Part shown: in pieces, positions 61,652 to 64,000 of the stretch
Position numbering within the stretch: the first letter of the stretch is position 1
How the letters are laid out: each line of letters opens with the position of its first letter
Source: Ophiodon elongatus
Taxonomy: Eukaryota; Chordata; Actinopteri; Perciformes; Hexagrammidae
DNA: 64,000 nt
Direction: 5' to 3'
Assembly: GCA_016806645.1 (NCBI GenBank)
Contig: JACSYO010000570.1
Coordinates: 2,354,501 to 2,418,500 of the forward strand
Position numbers and translations under genes: made by a program
The notes under the pieces: model-generated
Told to the model about the DNA's origin: nothing
Databases searched by the model: none
Seen by the model: the letters and a program-made list of their open reading frames with translations, nothing else

Positions 61652-61760
61652 TTCTCTACCATCTCGTCTCTCTTTGTTTCCTCATCGACGGATCTCTTTT
61701 TTTTTTTTCTCTCCACGAAAGCGCAAATGATGATCTCCTGTTATTGTCGCTTTTTGCCTC
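61652..61760 (-). promoter_or_regulatory. kcnk2: Candidate kcnk2 5' exon (3' end defined, 5' end unknown)
   Basis: On the - strand the sequence GACGAGATGGTAGAGAA is followed by GTAAGTG, a near-consensus donor. Ending in A, it would complete the start codon with the TG of the next exon. It contains an ATG at 61662-61660 whose frame would stop shortly after the junction. The upstream sequence is moderately CpG-rich (to about 61990), consistent with a promoter, but the transcription start is not visible. Confidence 0.45.
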
Positions 61761-61989
61761 CGGTGCTCCCACTAAGGGACGTGGCCGCTCTCCACATGGC
61801 TTCTCTTCCATCCACTTTACAATCTCCGCAGAAAATTCATCCAGGACATCGCGTACCCGCCAGAAGAAGCTCTACGACGGAGCGTAAGAGGAACAAATCG
61901 CTTCCATGAAATCCATGCGGGTGTTTGGAGACATTGTTGCGCTGTGAAGCGCTTTAATGGGAAGACGCAAAGGTTTGGATTGTACCGGT

Positions 61990-64000
61990 TAGAGGAGGTA
62001 TTCACCAGTCTGATGCACTGCGCTGCACTGGGCAGTGGTTAAACAGAGAGGAGCTCCTCAGAGGCTTCCCATGCAACAAGGGATGGACCAAAATCGAAGG
62101 TGCTACAATCTCCTTCACAGTTGAAATTGCGCCAAAGAGCTGTAGCTCAGCGTGAAAATATCTCACATCTGTAGCTCCAGTATGGTCATGCATTATGAAA
62201 GACAACTCCTGTTCTTTCTAGCATCATCCAAGAAGCTGCCTGCCCACTGCCTCTCTGAGCAGCCATTAAGGGTTACAGTTTCTCTCAATTGCTTTGGTTC
62301 ATTTTCAGTCTTCACATTATGCAATAACTAAACTATAAATGCAATCATCACTGTTTCATGTGACACCACAACTCTTTTGCATGTTCGTAAAAGGTAGCAA
62401 CTCACCCAAGACATTTCATTCACACTTCAAAACCTAGTTATTGTGTCAGTAAATTGGCCAATGCCCCCTAATGCCTGGCTCAAGAGCACACTGAGAGAGT
62501 GGTCTCTTCTTTCATTAAGCTAAAAATACCTTTGGATGTCATCAATTTGACTCAACAGAACCTTGTATTGGAAGTTACCTACAACTACCCTTGTTTTTTA
62601 TTTTTTTTCGTTTCCTTCCTAAGGGCATTTTCATCCTGTTTAAGGAAGAGAAGAGAAAGCTTTTTCCTGGTTTTGCCCAGTCATTTAAACTAGTGACATT
62701 CCAGTCACAAGTCCACATCTCACATCCAGGCAGCAGCCACCTTCACAGTAAGTAGAAGCAGACTTCAGGTTGCACATGAAGTCAGTTCCAGTGTGGTAAT
62801 TAAATTCATCTGAATTAGTGAGGGAGTGTGTATGCTTTATGCCCCTGATGTAAGTAATTATTCATCATGGCATGCAGTTGTGAACAATACATCCATTTAC
62901 AAAACCAAGGCTGACAGGGCTTTTCAGTAATTTGATTATCAGATGAGGTTCAGCCCTTTTCTGTCCTTGTGAAGGTGTGTGTGTTTAAAAGAAAGGGTGT
63001 GTGCAGATGTATCCAAACTACTGATTTGCATGAGCTCCTACTGCTAATTGAATTTAGATACTTGCACAGCTGTGCAATTTAGTCCTCTGATACACACACA
63101 TACACACACGCTGAAAGATGTGTCAATAAAGCTATGAGAGATAATGGTAAGAACGACTCATAATCCCCACTTTTGCTGACATGTCAGTCTGAGTTGGCTG
63201 AGGAAAGAATGCCTCTTCTGCAAAAGAAAGAAGTAATACATTGTAGTCTGCAGTATGAGAGTAAGAAATCCATAAAACATAGATTTCAAGATTTCAAGAA
63301 ACTTGTTCCATCGTAAATCACCAGCAATATTTTTTTCTGGCCTTTGAATCAGCGAAGAATCCAATCTACACAAGCATTCTCAACGCATGGCAGATTCATT
63401 TTGATAGTGGGGCGTTACTGGTTTTCTCACATGCCTCCATCACTCAAGAGGTGGACCTTCCTCTTTCCTCCTTCAAATATCATAACATTTGGGGCTTTTT
63501 GATGCAATAGTTATATGACAATGCTAAATTATTTCTGTGATCGATTCAAGTCTTTACTTGTTCTCTTTATTCTTTTTATAGACACAGGTTATTAATACTC
63601 TGATGCGCTACACAGCGTTTTTTAATCTCCCGTTCCAGCCTCTGTCACATCCAGTCATGTCACTGTGTGCTCAAGAAGTCAAGCAGCTCATTTTCATTTG
63701 TCTAATATTAACTTTATTGTCATCCACAGAAACCTAAGAACCTTGAATGATTATGTTGCTATGGTTACGGTTCTGCTGTAACTGTAGCAAATGTATAATG
63801 TAGTAACATATTCATAGCAACAATTATTTTTATTGTTTGCAATCCTGCTGTTGCAACCACAGCTCATCAAATACCAACGCTTGGTCCATGTCCCTTTAGC
63901 GGCTGATGCCAAAGCACTGCGCTTTCAACTAACTCCAATGAAAACCCTCATTATGAGACACTGAGAGCAACTGACAGAGTATAGAGTGCACACTATTCTA
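61990..64000. other. kcnk2 upstream region
   Basis: No gene supported. Contains short TG/CA runs (for example near 63090-63110) and short open frames with no known domain. Alternative kcnk2 first exons could lie here or beyond the window, but I could not identify one. Confidence 0.45.

Noticed and set aside
61817..62005. 62-codon - strand frame in the kcnk2 upstream region
   Set aside because: No similarity to known TREK N-termini that I recognise, and it stops before the donor at 61652, so it cannot be a longer N-terminus.

Overview
This is a piece of a ray-finned fish (teleost) nuclear genome. All coding sequence is split into short exons with GT-AG introns. The encoded proteins are vertebrate families, and the background is A/T-rich DNA with long (CA/GT)n microsatellites and retroelement and MITE debris of kinds common in teleost genomes. 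Species cannot be told from sequence alone. Nothing here is bacterial, viral or plasmid-like, and I saw no CRISPR array or tRNA/rRNA gene.

Layout. (1) 312-644, + strand: the last two coding exons of cathepsin B (ctsb), whose upstream exons lie outside the window. (2) About 1.5-2.1 kb: a CpG-rich promoter, then abhd1 (2095-6393, 9 exons, 405 aa), a membrane-anchored alpha/beta hydrolase with an intact Ser/Asp/His triad. (3) 11077-18958: a complete 21-exon cGMP-dependent protein kinase gene (679 aa; PKG-I-like architecture but divergent, tentatively prkg3), ending in three polyadenylation signals. (4) About 19.7-36.5 kb: a gene-free interval holding a dead LINE (about 22.7-24.4 kb), a probable solo LTR (29.6-29.9 kb), a hAT-like MITE (33.3-33.6 kb) and a decayed helicase-derived repeat (34.0-34.3 kb). 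(5) 36595-60178, - strand: six coding exons of kcnk2 (TREK-1, a two-pore-domain K+ channel, 426 aa) spread over 23.6 kb of introns full of LINE fragments and microsatellites, with a likely first exon ending at 61652. (6) 62-64 kb: kcnk2 upstream DNA with no gene I can support.

The three + strand genes are head to tail and kcnk2 converges on them. They are functionally unrelated (lysosomal protease, lipid hydrolase, cGMP kinase, K+ channel), so this is ordinary vertebrate synteny rather than a co-regulated system.

The most interesting points are: a kcnk2 start codon that appears to be assembled across a splice junction with an overlapping upstream ORF; a divergent PKG with a Ser in place of the usual activation-loop Thr and a GC-AG last intron; two diverged, oppositely oriented copies of a RecQ-like helicase N-terminus behaving as a dispersed repeat; a strong 15-bp hairpin in a prkg intron; and a pure (GT)82 tract sitting inside one unit of a local duplication. 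I found no clearly new biological system. Exon boundaries were placed by hand from reading frame and splice consensus, and they sum to whole codons in all three complete genes.
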